Shown: piece by piece, positions 26,107 through 38,362 of the stretch
How the letters are laid out: each line of letters starts with the position of its first letter
How positions within the stretch are numbered: the stretch's first letter is position 1
Source of the DNA: Nectonema munidae
Taxonomy: Eukaryota; Nematomorpha; Nectonematoida; Nectonematidae
Length of the DNA stretch: 64,000 nt
Reading direction: 5' to 3'
NCBI GenBank assembly: GCA_030549495.1
Contig: JAUIRK010000641.1
Span: 62,001 to 126,000 of the forward strand
Notes under the pieces: model-generated
Told to the model about the DNA's origin: nothing
The model's database searches: none
The model's input: only the letters and a program-made list of their open reading frames with translations
Translations under genes and position numbers: made by a program

Positions 26107-27477
26107 AAATATACAAAATTCCAGAAAAACATACGATTAGTCTTGTTCCTCAACACAGTATCACACTGTTTCCTAAATCTCTTATTGCTACTACACAATT
26201 TTTCGATCGAACTCTTATATTTATCTAAATGCAAAGCAGCAATAAATCAAAAAAGGATTCAGGGCTCTATGAACGATATGGAATACCGAGATGCAGAATA
26301 CCGAGATGAAATCATTTTGGATTTTTATAATCTACCTAGAAAACTACGGGAAGGAAGTTTTCTATTTGCGTCCACCCTCCTCCTTGCCCACTCGAAGTGG
26401 TTACTTAAGGCTATACTGTATCTATTTCTACTATCTAGAGAAAGATCCTTACTATTTGCTGAATCGAGGCTATTCCTATTCATCACTTTTTATAAACTAA
26501 TTTTCGGGGTAAAAAATGTGTTAGTTATATTGCATCCTTATTTTTGGGCACAAGTTTCCAAGTTTATCTTATCAAATAATCCATATATCAAACGTGCTTA
26601 CTTTAATTTTACATGATAACATTATGACAGGTATTTTGTTTCTTATGTTTTCAATTCCGAACATTCTGCCTCTTTAACTGCTTTACCATTGTATTCTTAG
26701 TTTCATCATTCCTCCAGATACATTTTACGATTCAGAGCTCGGTTTTACTTCCAATCTTCACTTGGAGTTGTATACAATAAATGGAGATCGCATATCTTCA
26801 CAAACTACACCAAATTTATGGCTTCGCTTAGACAAAAAGAAGTTTGCCTTACTCTACTTTCCTTTCTCTTTATTTTCGCAGATGCCCCGTATTAGCCTAA
26901 GAGTTTTATTGTACAAATGTTTTTAATTGATTTTCCAAAAACAAATTCGCAATAACTTAGAGATATTGAATCATTTAGCCCGTTAACGGCCAGAATATTC
27001 AACGATATTTATTGTAAAGCATTAATAAATGCACAGTATTTTATTTTCTTGAAGTCGACATATGCCAACTGTGGTCGATAATAATCGGTTAATGTCGAAA
27101 TGAAAGCCCATCTTATATATAAAACAAAAATGCTTACTTATTTTTACTATGGATAAGGTTGTTGGATAAAATTACATGCAAGAAAGTGCACCATATTTTG
27201 TTATTCTTGTTAAGTTTAAAATTTTTATGTGTAAAGTTTTTTTCATTAAGCCTTTGGTTTCCAGGAAATAGAAATCATCTGCTTTAAGTTATATTAAAAT
27301 GGGCTGAAAAAATAAGCATGCGATAAGTTCTATTAACCCTTTCACTTCCATAATTTTTCAATGGAATTTTATCATAAAGAAGACGATTTAGTGTTGAACA
27401 CTGGAATCCCACTGGTCCACAAAAAGCCTGAAAAGGCTCCTGTTCATCGCCTGACCTGAATTGTGTTTTATCTTTAG
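26107..27477. other. Gene-poor stretch, dystroglycan intron
   Basis: A 199-codon + strand frame crosses 26,017-26,616, but part lies over the LINE relic and I recognise no family in the rest. A 60-bp phrase starting ATCATCTGCTTTAA occurs at about 26,092 and again at 27,273. Otherwise nothing supported. Confidence 0.35.
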
Positions 27478-27788
27478 ACAAGAGGTTTTTGGCTTGCCCC
27501 TACTCAAAGACTTGGGAAAGAGTACGTACATAATGAAAGCGTTTGATATCAAAAAGCAGGTTTCACAGGATGCGTTCATCATTGAAGTTGTGAAGGATAT
27601 TGAAAATGACACGCGTACACATCCTCATTTGATAAAGACACATAGCTTTTACGCGTATATCAACGAGTCCTCCTTTGATGCATTCAGAATAAACATCACG
27701 CGCCAGTTGTTATTTGTGAAAACTCTTCTCCAATTTATTGGATCCAAAAGGATCCAAGAAAATGTTCTCTTTGACTCCATTGAGAGAA
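27478..27788 (+). CDS. Dg: Dystroglycan exon: cadherin-like end and SEA-like start
   Basis: First of four phase-matched coding exons of a dystroglycan homologue, the cell-surface receptor that links extracellular matrix to dystrophin. After acceptor TATCTTTAG the frame reads QEVFGLPLLKDLGKSTYIM, matching human 'MYGLPDSSHVGKHEYFM', and SQDAFIIEVV, matching 'AVDAFEIHV' (last strands of the cadherin-like domain). FRINITRQLLFVKTL then matches 'LNDIHKKIALVKKLAF' of the SEA-like domain. I end the exon at 27,788 (donor GTATTT) because this gives SIER-S-GSMV with the next exon, aligning with human 'NITRGSIVV'; the codons past the donor repeat the same alignment position and so are intronic. It starts in phase 2 and ends in phase 1. 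Confidence 0.8.
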
Positions 27789-28067
27789 GTATTTTGGCTT
27801 ATTTTTGTCAAGTTATGTTGATTTGATATCTATACTGAAATATCATCATTCATTTTATTTATCCCTTTGAGGGGCATCATTTTAAAATTTTTTAGTTTTA
27901 TATATGATTGCAAATTCAATTTTAGCCACAGTGCTAAATTTGATTGTATACTATTACATATTTGTATCATATATGCGATTATTCAACGTTGTAAAATATA
28001 TCTATTTTGTTATAATATTGTCAAACTATAGATATATGCTTTAACATAAGTTGTGTGACCTATTTTT

Positions 28068-28746
28068 CAGGGGCGCAGATCTGGGGGCTCGAGCGAGAAA
28101 GGGCAACATTCCCCCTCCCCATGTGATTTCAAGGAGGGGAAAAAGAAAAACTCGAGTGCTTCACTTCCAGTGCACGCTTCACTTGGCGGGCATTAAAAAA
28201 GTGGATGCTAACACTTCACAACACAAAAGATACTTAGGTTCCTCTTCTCCACCACACGTTAAGCAGTAAAATCAAAATTTAAGCATTAGTCGTCATATTT
28301 CATTTTTTAAACATTAAGAAAAATGCACATTTACAAATTAGGTCTGAAAAGCGATAAAAGAAAAAAATAGTACTCAATTCAAAGACTAACTTTTTTGTTC
28401 TTTTTAAATGTGACTTTGCAAAAATGGCAAATGACTCAATATGGGTGCAATATTTTGCGAAAAACGATTCACTCAGTGTTCTCTTCTCGATCCCATTGTA
28501 ACTTCTTCGCGGACTCTAGTTTTAAAACCACTGAGCTAGAAGGTTGATGCAATTAGAATGACAAACAAGGTATGTCTTGATAAAATCGGTGCAGTTGTGG
28601 TAGGATTGAGAGCTTACAGTGCAAGTATAATGTCGTGTAATAATGGTGGTGTGTTCATTGGACAAAAATTCTTTTCTAATAAATTTTGAAAATTATATAA
28701 AAAAAAAGTTCGGCCCTCCCCCAAATTTTGAGGATATGCGCCCCTG
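28068..28746. mobile_element. 679-bp hAT-type element in a dystroglycan intron
   Basis: CAGGGGCGCAGATC at 28,068 and, inverted, CAGGGGCGCATATCC ending at 28,746, with perfect 8-bp duplications CTATTTTT on both sides (28,060-28,067; 28,747-28,754). Its right end matches, in reverse, the left end of the 3-kb element at 16,185 over about 60 bp. Non-autonomous: the 72-codon frame inside has no family match. Confidence 0.85.
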
Positions 28747-29213
28747 CTATTTTTCTTGAAGCTTTTTCTTTAAAAATTATTTTGATTATTAACATATTTG
28801 CTCTGAGATTTTTTTTCGAAATACGCGATAAAAAGCCAAAAAGTGCAGATATACTGAAAGGCAAAATCTTCAAAAAGTAGTATAAAATTGTGATTTTTTT
28901 CATATTAAAACATTAAATTTATTTTCACTTTTAAAAAGTTTTAATAACTAAATAAAGGATTAAATGCTACCCATATTAATTTTTTTGGGTGGAACCCAAA
29001 TTTGACCGGCTGGTTAAATATAAATAAATAGGCGACCGGCTTAGAAGGAACGTGGGTTATAGGTAGTATTCGATAGAAGGCTGCCTAGTTGTAGTTTTGA
29101 ATTTAAATAGGAATCCTGTTACGCTATTTTCAATATTATTATTGGAAAAGGCTTTATTCCCAAAAATTGAATTATTTTTAACGTGAATTTAAATGCGATG
29201 AAATGTATTTAAG

Positions 29214-29399
29214 GTGGTTCTATGGTCAATGTAACATGGAATGTAAAATCTCTTTACATAAATCCATCTCGCTCTTCTATCATCTCATGTCCTGACGAAA
29301 AAATCCATAAGTTTGTTTCAAAACTCACGAAATATAAAAAATTGCAGAATGATGTGTTCCCCTTCTTTGATATTGTATCTTTTTCCATTAGATACTTTG
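29214..29399 (+). CDS. Dg: Dystroglycan exon: autoproteolytic site and SEA-like domain
   Basis: Acceptor TATTTAAG, donor GTAAGC, phase 1 at both ends. With the last base of the previous exon it reads S-GSMVNVTWNVKSL, aligning with human 'RG|SIVVEWTNNTLPL', where the precursor cleaves itself between Gly and Ser into alpha and beta chains. The Gly-Ser pair is kept here. It goes on with SCPDEKIHKFVSKL ('PCPKEQIAGLSRRI') and FDIVSFSIRYF ('FKATSITVTG'). The product would be the extracellular stub of beta-dystroglycan. NVT is a possible N-glycosylation site. Confidence 0.85.
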
Positions 29400-30140
29400 G
29401 TAAGCCACATTTGTCATTGTTTATCACGTGAACAAAATTGTTCATTTTTTTACTTAAAACGAACATGCTCTGAATTAACTCTTTATTTTCTATAAACACG
29501 GTTGAAGGAAAGAATGTAATAAAGATGCCGTTTTATTTTCAGGACAACAGGTATCACATTTTTTGAACGGTTTGCAATTGTTTCCAATTTATATCATAAT
29601 GTGTCCTTGTATTTGAATTACCACAAAGGACCCGAAGATGCGAACCCCTAAAGAAGTTGTAAAACAAAATAATATCTGTTTCATACTTGGAAAAGTATTT
29701 ACTTAAAATAATGACACCTATCAGCAAAAAATGTATTTTAAATTATTTTAGTTTCGGAATATGAGCATTTTTCATAAAATTTTAGATAATTCATTTCCGC
29801 AATATCGAGAACTCTCTCGATAACTTTCTACTTATGTTCATATAAACGTGAATTTAAGCGAATATATTTAAGTGGCAGTGCTTTCACTAGTATGCTTCTA
29901 TTTTAAACCCAAGGCCTTTGTTCAAAACTGAGAGAATCCATATTGTAATGAACGCAATATAATTCATTTTTTTGTGACATATCATCTCACGCAGGCAATG
30001 TAAATTCTACCAAGTGACTGATATTAGTTTTTCTTCTCTAAACCCTCACATCAGATAATGTTTGCACTTCTTTGTATTTTTTTTAAGAGTTTTGATTAAA
30101 ATAACGTTAACTTAACTCTCAGCACACCTCTTCTTTTTAG

Positions 30141-30366
30141 GGCCATGCCTGATGAATACCGATTCCGAAACTCCCAGAATGCTCTACCTTCAAGCTAATG
30201 ACAGCACAAATGAAATCGTCATACTGCAAAAACCGTTGCTTTCGCGAAGCAGAGATGACATCAGAGCGGGAGAGAGTTATGGCAAGTGGTACATTATCAT
30301 ACTTCCCTCGTTGGTCATCATCATTGCTCTGCTGAGTGGAATGGTCATTGCCTATTACCTTCATCA
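30141..30366 (+). CDS. Dg: Dystroglycan exon: juxtamembrane stalk and membrane span
   Basis: Acceptor TTCTTTTTAG, donor GTGAGT; starts in phase 1 and ends in phase 2. The join gives F-GPCLMNTDSETPR, with a Cys matching human 'GSGSCRHLQ', one half of the conserved disulfide. Next come about 45 polar residues and then the single hydrophobic span WYIIILPSLVIIIALLSG and onward, ending in YYLHQ with basic residues following in the next exon, as expected for a type I membrane protein. The first in-exon ATG (30,152) is internal, not a start. Confidence 0.85.
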
Positions 30367-31627
30367 GTGAGTCACGCTTCGTTTCACTTTTGATATCTCC
30401 AAAATTCTGATCCATTATTATAATGCTATTACTTTTGACGGATCATAAATTTCTTAAATTCAAAGCTGACATACTTTGTTTGGAGCTCAGTTTTTATCTT
30501 CATCTCCCAATTCCATTGTAAATTATGCAACATGCAGTTGCGTTACTAAATATATTCAACGAGTGTCACCCCCCTCCCCAGTTCTCTCAGGTACCTCCTC
30601 CCTTATTCCTTCAAGTTGCTTTTATTTCATGAAATAGATATCATATGTTTTTCTCTCATGTAATTTGACACATGGTATGAATTCTCTTATGAAATTCCTG
30701 CATGAAATAGTAATTTAACGAATTCTTTGAAATTTTGCGAGATTTCATGAAATCTCTGTTTTTACAATCTTACTATAACATACAAATTATGGATATTATT
30801 ATGTACTCACATTTGGATAAAAAAATTTGGGCCCATTAGAAATTTCTGAGCCCTATTGGCTTAAATTTCTGGCTATTCCACTTATCTCTTTTTGACAATA
30901 AAAAAATGGTAGCCGTTTTTAGTTGTAAAAAATTAGTCAGTTTTATTTCCACAGACATTTATATATTGAAGTTCTTTTGTTGAAGATTTATTTTTACGGT
31001 ATCTGTGCACCTAACTACTGTCTAATCTCATTCTAGAAGGACGAAATACCTTTACGCCCCACTAATGATGCGTGCCTGTCACTGTGTTTTAGCTCTTAAT
31101 TATTTGTTTTGATTTTCTCCTTCACTATCGAACTTATATTTACTAGTATTTGCAGTAAAAGTATTTATTAGAAGAAAATAGCGTAAGGTATCTATGAAGG
31201 ATTTTGCCTTGATAGGGAAAATAGTGGATGGCTGAAAAATATAGTATTTTCAGACATTGGCGTCTTTTCAGTCAAAATCCCATTTTTTTTAGAAATGGCT
31301 TTCGGACGCCCTGAAAATATATCGAGATACGACCTAGTTTATATATTTCATGCAGGGGGATTCAACATTAAAATATTGAACTATAGCTTTGTGACTTTGA
31401 AAAGTACTACGAGGTTTCGGTAACAAGTCACACCCATTGTTAGTGTATTGTTCTATAATTTCAATAGAATATGTGGTTAAAAAATAAAAGAAAAACTTCT
31501 AATGATAAATTTTTTGAAATAAACATCTTTTCATATTACTGATTTCATGCTATGTTTCTGCCTCCTCTTATAAAGAAAACTAAGGATGAAAAAGGTCTTG
31601 ATTGTAAAATGTTTGCATGCTTTTTAG

Positions 31628-31844
31628 ACGATCTAACAAGCCCAAAATGTACTCACCTGATAAGTTGATATGCAAGAAGAAGGCGCCAATTTTACTCCCA
31701 AATGAGTATGAAGAAGATTTCAGTGATCCAGAGACGAATCGACCAATCATTGAAGACATTCCTGAACCGCCAAGTTATACAGCGGCCGCCAAAGACTCCC
31801 ACTACACCCGCTTAAACGATACATCACAGAGTATAAGAACCTAA
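31628..31844 (+). CDS. Dg: Dystroglycan last exon: cytoplasmic tail
   Basis: Acceptor GCTTTTTAG; the joined codon is CAA, then RSNKPKMYS. The tail reads KKKAPILLPNEYEEDFSDPE and RPIIEDIPEPPSY, aligning with human 'KKGVPIIFADELDD' and 'PLILQEEKAPLPPPEY'. PPSY fits PPxY, the motif that binds the WW/EF-hand region of dystrophin, but here it is internal, about 20 residues from the end (...SQSIRT), and not at the extreme C-terminus as in vertebrates. The tail is about 72 residues, shorter than the vertebrate one (about 120). Stop TAA at 31,842. Confidence 0.85.
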
Positions 31845-31984
31845 AGCAGTGCTGTTCTGTCTTGATGTTCTCGAACAGCGATTAGTCATTTTTATATTTT
31901 CCATATCTTATCAAACGTGTAGCAACAGCCTTCACCTCCACCTTTATAATTCACATTTCTTTGTGATGCGTATTATTTATTTTA

Positions 31985-31990
31985 AATAAA
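31985..31990 (+). terminator. Poly(A) signal of dystroglycan
   Basis: AATAAA, about 140 bases after the stop codon and followed by a T-rich stretch; the first such signal downstream. Confidence 0.6.
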
Positions 31991-31999
31991 TCTTTTATT

Positions 32000-34279
32000 C
32001 CCTTTATCCTAGAAATGAGAAAGAAGTTCACGTTACTTCTTAATAGTTGAGTCCGTAGCTTAAACCAGTGCTTCAAAGAATGAGCAAAAAGACATTTTTG
32101 CAAGTCGAGCCACATAATATGAATTCACTGGGCAACAAAAAAATAATTGCCTTCATTCTAATACTTTTTCTAAACTGATTTAGATATTCTGAATTCAATC
32201 CTAGGGTCCTCAAGATTTTTCTCCAAGCTACTGATTTTTTGCAATTCAATATTTTGCTTTTTTCCTATGTATTTTATTCACAAACATTGAGCAAGCGATT
32301 ATTACTATTTATTAAAACATAAAAAAGAATACTATAACGTTGACTTGTCATTCTGCCAAGAATTTTTCTTTTATCTCTTGCGATCATGTAATTTACCACC
32401 TTTTTCTCTCTCTATTGTCCAGCAGTAGATCATATGCGGCCTATCCTATCGTCCTTGGTAGCGTTGTTCCATTGCCATCAAATGCTAGTGACAGCGCACC
32501 CTTATTCACAAAAATTATCAGGAAGGTAATCAAGCTATTCACAAAATGAAGCTTACACTCATATTGCATCCAAGGCCACAAAATGAAAGCAACATTCTTT
32601 ATACTTAGCTGTCTGCTTTTTATTTCCAACAAAATTTTATATGGCGGCGACAAACTATAGCCAAGCAACCTTCTCTCTCTTAACCATCTTTCTAAAAAAA
32701 CAAATTCAGCATATTTGACAAGGCAGCGAATTTGTCGATCATCAAAAACACTTGTTTTAGTTTTCTCATATGATAAAGCTAGAAAAGTATTCACATTCTA
32801 GCAGTCACTATTCTAGCCTTTTCAAATCGTTTTATTATTTCAAGATTCTAAACTATAAGAATCTATGCAACTCTTACAAAAAGTTTTGTTATCGATACTC
32901 TTTACATCTTGTTAATGTGAGAGAAATTTTTTAATCGTATCCAAATCTTTATTTCAAAAAGGATTGCTTTTAAAAATGGCATTTTAGATTTTTTAAATAA
33001 AAATTGGTTTTAATTTGTGTGCATTTATATTAGTGTCAATAGTTTTAACTTAACATATCATTTTTCCACTAAAATTTCCTGAAGTTTGAAACTTAATTGT
33101 TTTTTTAAAATAGACAATGTATTTTCAATGGCATCAAACCGATGACTATAGCAAGTTACTTTCGAAATTTTGTTGTTAAAAATAATAAAGAAAAGTTTTA
33201 TTGAAAAATAGTTTTTATAAAAAAATATAGGATTTTAACACGTAAAACGATCAAGGAAGGGAACAACCGTTATATCTTTTTGAGTCCACAATGGCCTGAC
33301 TCAAATCAGCATATCAAGAGTAGCGTGATATAATCAAGCTTAATGCATAAATACCAATAATCTCTGTCAAATTTTCAGTTTTACGTCACTCAAAAATATT
33401 TAAAAGATTACTTTAAGGATTATTATTAGTGCAATTTGCAAATGGCAAGCAAATTTAATACTACAGTGATGTTTAATTTTTGTTCATCTTCATTTGTTTA
33501 GCGAATACCGAAATGTGTGTCTTATTTATTTGCATCATTTACTTTAGTAATTCCCATTTAATTTCATTGAAAGCAAGAGTTTGCTTTCGTTCCCTTTGGA
33601 AACATTGGTCTAACACAGGAGTAAAAATGAAGAAATAGTTGTTAAGGGATGAAACTTTATGCTGGTCGTATATTACATGCGTTTTGCTTATTTTCGTTCA
33701 TACACTTTCCTAATTCAACTTTTTTTCTTGGGGTAGATTCTGCTTACGTAGATAACCCGGACCCCCACTTTTACTCAAATAATTCTGGTAAAAAAGTGAT
33801 TTCAATTTAAGAACTATTGATTTACTAATTCTAGAAATTCGCGAAGCCATAAAATGTCCCATTGTTGTATCTTTTTATTCGAATTCAAATAACGATTTTT
33901 TCAATATATTCGTGAATTAACTGTGTATATAATTTTTTAAATGATTTATGTCTAATATTCACATTTTAATATAAAACAACTGTAAGTTCATTTTAAATAT
34001 AAGGTTTATAAGAAAATGTATCTGGTATAAAACTGAAAGTTTTTATGTAAGTTATGGCATACAGATATGTAAAAAAACTAAAAATATTTAACAGGAAAGG
34101 ATCATATCAAGATTTTAAAAAGAAGAAAACTGAGTTCTTTAATTTTTATTAGTCACTTGACATATGTATCTTTGAAACACTGAGACGATGGAATCATTCT
34201 TCAGCTATTATTTTTTATAATAAAAACGTTTGAGAGTTATTTTTATTAAGAATTTCGGGATTTTCAAAATAACGTATTA
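32000..34279. other. Gene-free stretch after dystroglycan
   Basis: A 117-codon minus-strand frame at 32,794-32,441 overlaps nothing recognisable and has no family motif. A short AGGGTTAGGGTT near 34,451 is too short to be telomeric. Nothing else supported. Confidence 0.4.
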
Positions 34280-34960
34280 ACGCAATGACATTCAATAATC
34301 TTCAGGGAGAATTTTTATCATTTTATGACAATGAGAAGAATGTCCTTGGACAACAATTTCAAAGAGACGAAGCACGTTGACTAAGTTTTTTAAAGTTTTC
34401 CATTCATCATCAAAAATGACTTCAGGAATTTCCCAAATTTGGAAAGCATTAGGGTTAGGGTTATCTAAAAATCATATCAATAGTGCTATTCTATCTTGTC
34501 TTAGTCTCCTAGATCAGTTTCAGTTGCTTTGGCTTTAACTATATATTCCATAGTTTTTTTGTAAATTTTGCAAATGCTTCCCACTTTTGCAATTAGTTCA
34601 CCATGTTTTCTTCCATTTCAATAAGCTTGGTGATACAAGTAATAAAATTTAATATCATACTCTTTCCCATCTTAAATTAATTTTTGATTTTCTCGCGTCA
34701 TTATCATCATTATCTTGTTCTGCTTTGTTTTTTCTCAAGATCTTCAATCTCTATTATCTTATACAAGACATTGTACACACTGAGATCAGTTCCAAGGCAT
34801 AGTGAATGAATTTATTTTCTCTACCAATTTTAACCACAACGAAAGCACCATCTGTTGTAACACCAGGAATATTATGCTCTAAATCTAATCCGAAGTAAGA
34901 CAATATTTTTTTAAAAACAAATGTAGCTCTATTTAAATGTAATGAATTTAAATATTTTAC
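34280..34960 (-). pseudogene. hAT transposase relic
   Basis: Read from 34,960 down: LDLEHNIPGVTTDGAFVVVK and IGRENKFIH match the hAT core 'VTTDGAsvMvKFGR...H', which bears a catalytic Asp; YNVLYKI matches 'cDVLYK'. After many frame breaks, DEWKTLKNLVNVLRLFEIVV and GHSSHCHKMIKILPEDY match the later 'LxxLVxxLxPfEiat...LP' region. The acidic middle is poorly kept. A decayed copy of an Ac-type element. Confidence 0.65.
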
Positions 34961-35279
34961 TAAAAATATTTTTTTTCGTCAATTTACCGATTGAGATAAT
35001 TGGTAAAGGTAATGATAAAATTTTTGTAACGGTAAAAAGTTATCAGTTTTCGAACCACTGCATGATCCCTCTCTCAATTTAGACAAATTGCGATCTCAAG
35101 TATTTATAACTTTTCACTTATTTCAGCTCTTCTCCATTTCTGTATGGTCACTTGCTTGTCCTTCTTTTTACTACATACCATGAATTGTGCTTTTATTATT
35201 TATCTTACTTCTCTAGTATTTCTTTTCACTTTACAAGTGTTCTCTATAGATGTTATTCACTGTCAGCATTAATCACAGT

Positions 35280-36800
35280 CATCTGAAATTAACAGCTCCC
35301 ATATCTCTTCTTTTCTCAGTTGTTCAGACAGAACGTGAAAGCCGAATCTTGAAATAATCCTACTTTGATATCAAACTTTCATGAAATCCCTTCTGATGTT
35401 GTAATCCTTTTGATTCCTTATATGTTTCCACTGTCATTTTAACCAATTTTCCAGATATTCCTCCTTGGTATGAACCAATGCACTACTTTTCTGCTTTCTG
35501 TGAACTAACAAAACCGTAAAAGACTGATAGATTTGCCTCGATTCTTTTCTCTACTAATTGTCTGAATATAGATATATCGTACATTTTTCTACATTAAAGT
35601 TTGTGTCAAACTCGACCACTAAAATGATTGCTTTATCTAAAATTCTTTCTATTAATTTTAGGTCATGCTCCAGTAATTTGATCCCACGATAATTACTACA
35701 ATGTAAAAGATTTTTTTCCTTCCAAATTGTCACTATTAGACTCTTGCTCCAACCTTCACGTATTTTTGCCTCTAAACCCATACCACTTTCAGTAAGTCTG
35801 TCATCCGTTTTAAACAGTTCTCACCTCCTGCTTTCAAGATATATACTAATTTTACTACATCCTAGTCGGTCGCATTATTTTTCTCTTTGCCACACTTATA
35901 CTTCATTCACATGTAAGATTTTTTCTGGTCCTTTATCTTTGAGCCTTTCAGCCTTCTATTCTCTTTTATTTTCTACACGAGTTTTTCAAAATAATCTGCC
36001 TATTTGGCCCTGATTTTTCCCTCATCAATTACGATTTTTCTCCCTGCCTTGCTTTGCGATTCTATACATTCGAGTCTCGCTTCTTAGCATTGTTCCCTGC
36101 GTATTTTAAATGCCAACTTCTTTTCTTTGAGCACTTCCCTCACATTTTCGTCCCACCACTACATCATAACTCATTTTGTTTCTCCTAAGAGATTTTCTTC
36201 CTCCTAACACTTCTTCACTCCCTTTTATTAGAATTTTCTTCATCTTTTGCGAAATTTCTTCTACATTATTTAGCATTCTCCATCTTGCGCTTACCTTTTC
36301 CAACGGAATTCTAAATTAAAATTTTATTTCGAATCTATTCAATTTCCAGACCCTGAATTTGCCATTTTTTTACCTTTTGTTTTTGTATTTTCGTCTTGGA
36401 CATATCAATGGCAACTATTCTATGCTGACTAACAATAATTGTTTCCAAGGATGCCCGCACGTTTTTAGCGTCTTTCTGTTTTAACAAGATGCAGATTAGT
36501 TGGCTTCTCTTTACTCTACTACTATAGGTAATGAGATGGTGATAACTTTTTCTGTTGCTTCCTAACAGTCTTTCTTTTTTCCGTATCTATGTCCCCCATG
36601 TTTTCCGTTGTATCCGTGAATCTTTTTACCAACATGACAGTTTAAACCCCTCCAATTATTAGTTTTTCATTCTCCATGACTTCCTCAACCTTATCTCACA
36701 GGTTCGTCATGAAAGCTTATTTCTCTTCGTCCTTACATCTACAGTTACAGGTTATAGCGCATGTTATTCGCTTTTCGCCAGATTTCGAGATTTTTATCAG
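35280..36800 (-). pseudogene. RTE-clade LINE relic, endonuclease to RT
   Basis: Read from about 36,800 down. HHLITYSSRVKRSQLICIL and ASLETIIVSQHRIVAIDM match the end of the RTE endonuclease ('HLiTYkSg...SQIDYIL', 'vVSQHRLLvlD'). MSYDVVVGRKCEGSAQRKEV covers the linker. GWSKSLIVTIWKEK, then CSNYRGIKLLEHDLKLIERI, match RT block 'CxNYRGIKLLsHxmKixErvL'. SVFYGF and TYKESKGLQ follow in shifted frames. Multiple stops and frameshifts. It is the same clade as the relic at 24.6-26.1 kb but covers a different part of the protein. Confidence 0.75.
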
Positions 36801-37109
36801 AGGCTAAACAGACGCGTGTCATTGGACATTTCGTGGAGAATGAGAATTTATTTTTAGAACACATGCAAATACAACTTTTATGATGAAAATAAATATAAAT
36901 TTCTATCTAGATACGACTTTGAAAAAATGAAGGAAGAAAAGATGTAATGTAGAACATGCGTACACTATAAGAAGTAACATATTTGATAAAATTCAGCCTA
37001 AAAATTTGCTTTATAAATTATTATCGTAAGATTCATTCACGCTTGAAAATTAGGAGTATTTTCAAATTGTCTCCTGTGCTAGTATTAAAAGTAAAATGTC
37101 GTGACATGC

Positions 37110-37507
37110 AAAAATCATTGTCAAGTCATTAAAAAAATGCTCAATTACTAATGTGATGGACGGTACGGAGGATGATATGTTATGGGAAGAGTATAACGAT
37201 ATTCCTTTATCATCAGTGGAGTATGACATTACTCCAGAAGAGGATCCTTACGATGACCATTTGAATGGTGAGGAATGGGACTGTGTTTGATCAATCTCAT
37301 GTTGAGTAGGAATACTATTATTTTACTATTTTATAAACAAATACCTATATCTCATCTCATATTATTTTGATTTGCAATGGTTTTATCGAATCTGAATTTA
37401 CTATAATTCATGTCATAAAAAACTTGACCGCCGTATAAATCGAAGGTGAATTTTTGGACTTGAAATCTGTTGTCAAATTTTCGACTTATACGACGAAATT
37501 TACGGTA
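37110..37507 (+). pseudogene. pogo/Tigger transposase C-terminus with 3' TIR
   Basis: The frame AKIIVKSLKKCSITNVMDGT then EDDMLWEE matches the hallmark tail of pogo/Tigger and jerky-type transposases ('IvkSFkkCgIsnalDGteDdllwe'), ending in an acidic stretch and stop at 37,288. The minus strand at 37,507 starts TACCGTAAATTTCGTCGTAT, followed by AAGTCGAAAA, which resembles Tigger-type terminal repeats with a TA target. The 5' part of the element is absent. Confidence 0.7.
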
Positions 37508-37723
37508 CTTTATAAAATATGATTTTTAGCGCATTTTAAAAAAGTGATATAAGAAAACTCAAGTTAACTTTATTGACTTTTAACTCCCCAAGTTATTTGT
37601 TAATACCCCGTTAAAGTTATATAACAAAAAGTACAGAAAAAGGAAAAATAGTTGAAAAATTCAAATAAAATCAAGACATTGATTAGCGTTTGTTGGGACG
37701 GGAAAATCCTTTATTGCAATATT

Positions 37724-38320
37724 TCAAAAATTTGTTTTAAATACATCGTTGAAGACATCCTTGTCCAAAATCCTTCCATACCGCAGAGATAGGAAGAAAG
37801 GGGAGTAGCTGTAGACATACATATGAACGTATGCATCCTTTAGGTTTTGAAATTTTGCATTAATCGGAAGAATATCACCTTTCGGTAAGAACACTTCGAC
37901 CCTTCGGGCCCAAAAGTTCAAATGACTGATACGCACGATCTTGGTTTTCGGGTTGAAGCAAAGAACTCCGACCCATCTCGTTGAGAAGAAGGCAATCGCG
38001 AAGAGCATAGCAGTTGTGAAGAATAAGAGAGCCAGGATCGTAACAAGGCTGCAAGAAGACATTGAGTAATCGGGGTGAAAAATGATATTGTACCCAGAAT
38101 AGAGAGAAAATACAAACGTCAGCATGGTCTGGCAGATTTTAAATTTGGAAAGAACAGTCAAAAATACGATGTTTGGAAAACGATAGAAAGGAACGAAATC
38201 CGAGCTTCCAGTTACTTTTTTAGGAGGTTGTTTAATTCCACTCCATTTTATAAGAGGTGAATACTTGGTCAGAGTTAGCAGAGAAGAGAAAACCTTCTTC
38301 ATATTTAACATAAAAGACAT
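37724..38320 (-). CDS. TMEM186: TMEM186 homologue, complex I assembly membrane protein
   Basis: Mitochondrial inner-membrane protein of the MCIA complex, which helps assemble respiratory complex I. FVPFYRFPNI, SKFKICQTMLTF, RISHLNFWARR and LRYGRILDKD match human 'FWMFYRFDAI', 'SRLKLAQTALT', 'RVAHLNFWGWR' and 'LRYGRILDRE'. Two hydrophobic segments lie at about residues 63-81 and 88-112. An upstream ATG at 38,398 would add 26 residues, but I prefer 38,320: it gives 198 residues, a basic/hydroxylated targeting-like N-terminus (MSFMLNMKKVFSSLLTL), and a 3' splice site lies 26 bases before it, between the two ATGs. No introns. It follows GPAT on the same strand by about 190 bases. Confidence 0.9.
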   Translation of the reverse strand: MSFMLNMKKVFSSLLTLTKYSPLIKWSGIKQPPKKVTGSSDFVPFYRFPNIVFLTVLSKFKICQTMLTFVFSLYSGYNIIFHPDYSMSSCSLVTILALLFFTTAMLFAIAFFSTRWVGVLCFNPKTKIVRISHLNFWARRVEVFLPKGDILPINAKFQNLKDAYVHMYVYSYSPFFLSLRYGRILDKDVFNDVFKTNF

Positions 38321-38346
38321 TTTGAATAATTGATTTGTTTTTATTT

Positions 38347-38362
38347 CTAAAAATGAAATTGC
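38347..38362 (-). promoter_or_regulatory. 3' splice site upstream of TMEM186 ATG
   Basis: The minus strand reads GCAATTTCATTTTTAG then AAATAA, a polypyrimidine acceptor 26 bases before the ATG at 38,320. With no room for a promoter and first exon after GPAT except 160 bases, this could accept a trans-spliced leader. A short cis intron is the alternative. Confidence 0.5.

Noticed and set aside
28051-28269. 72-codon + strand frame
   Set aside because: It lies within the 679-bp hAT-type element and has no protein motif.
32441-32794. 117-codon minus-strand frame downstream of dystroglycan
   Set aside because: No family motif, and no acceptor, donor or signal that I could defend.
34445-34465. 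TTAGGG-like phrase as an interstitial telomere
   Set aside because: Fewer than three units, inside a hAT relic; arthropod telomeres are usually TTAGG.
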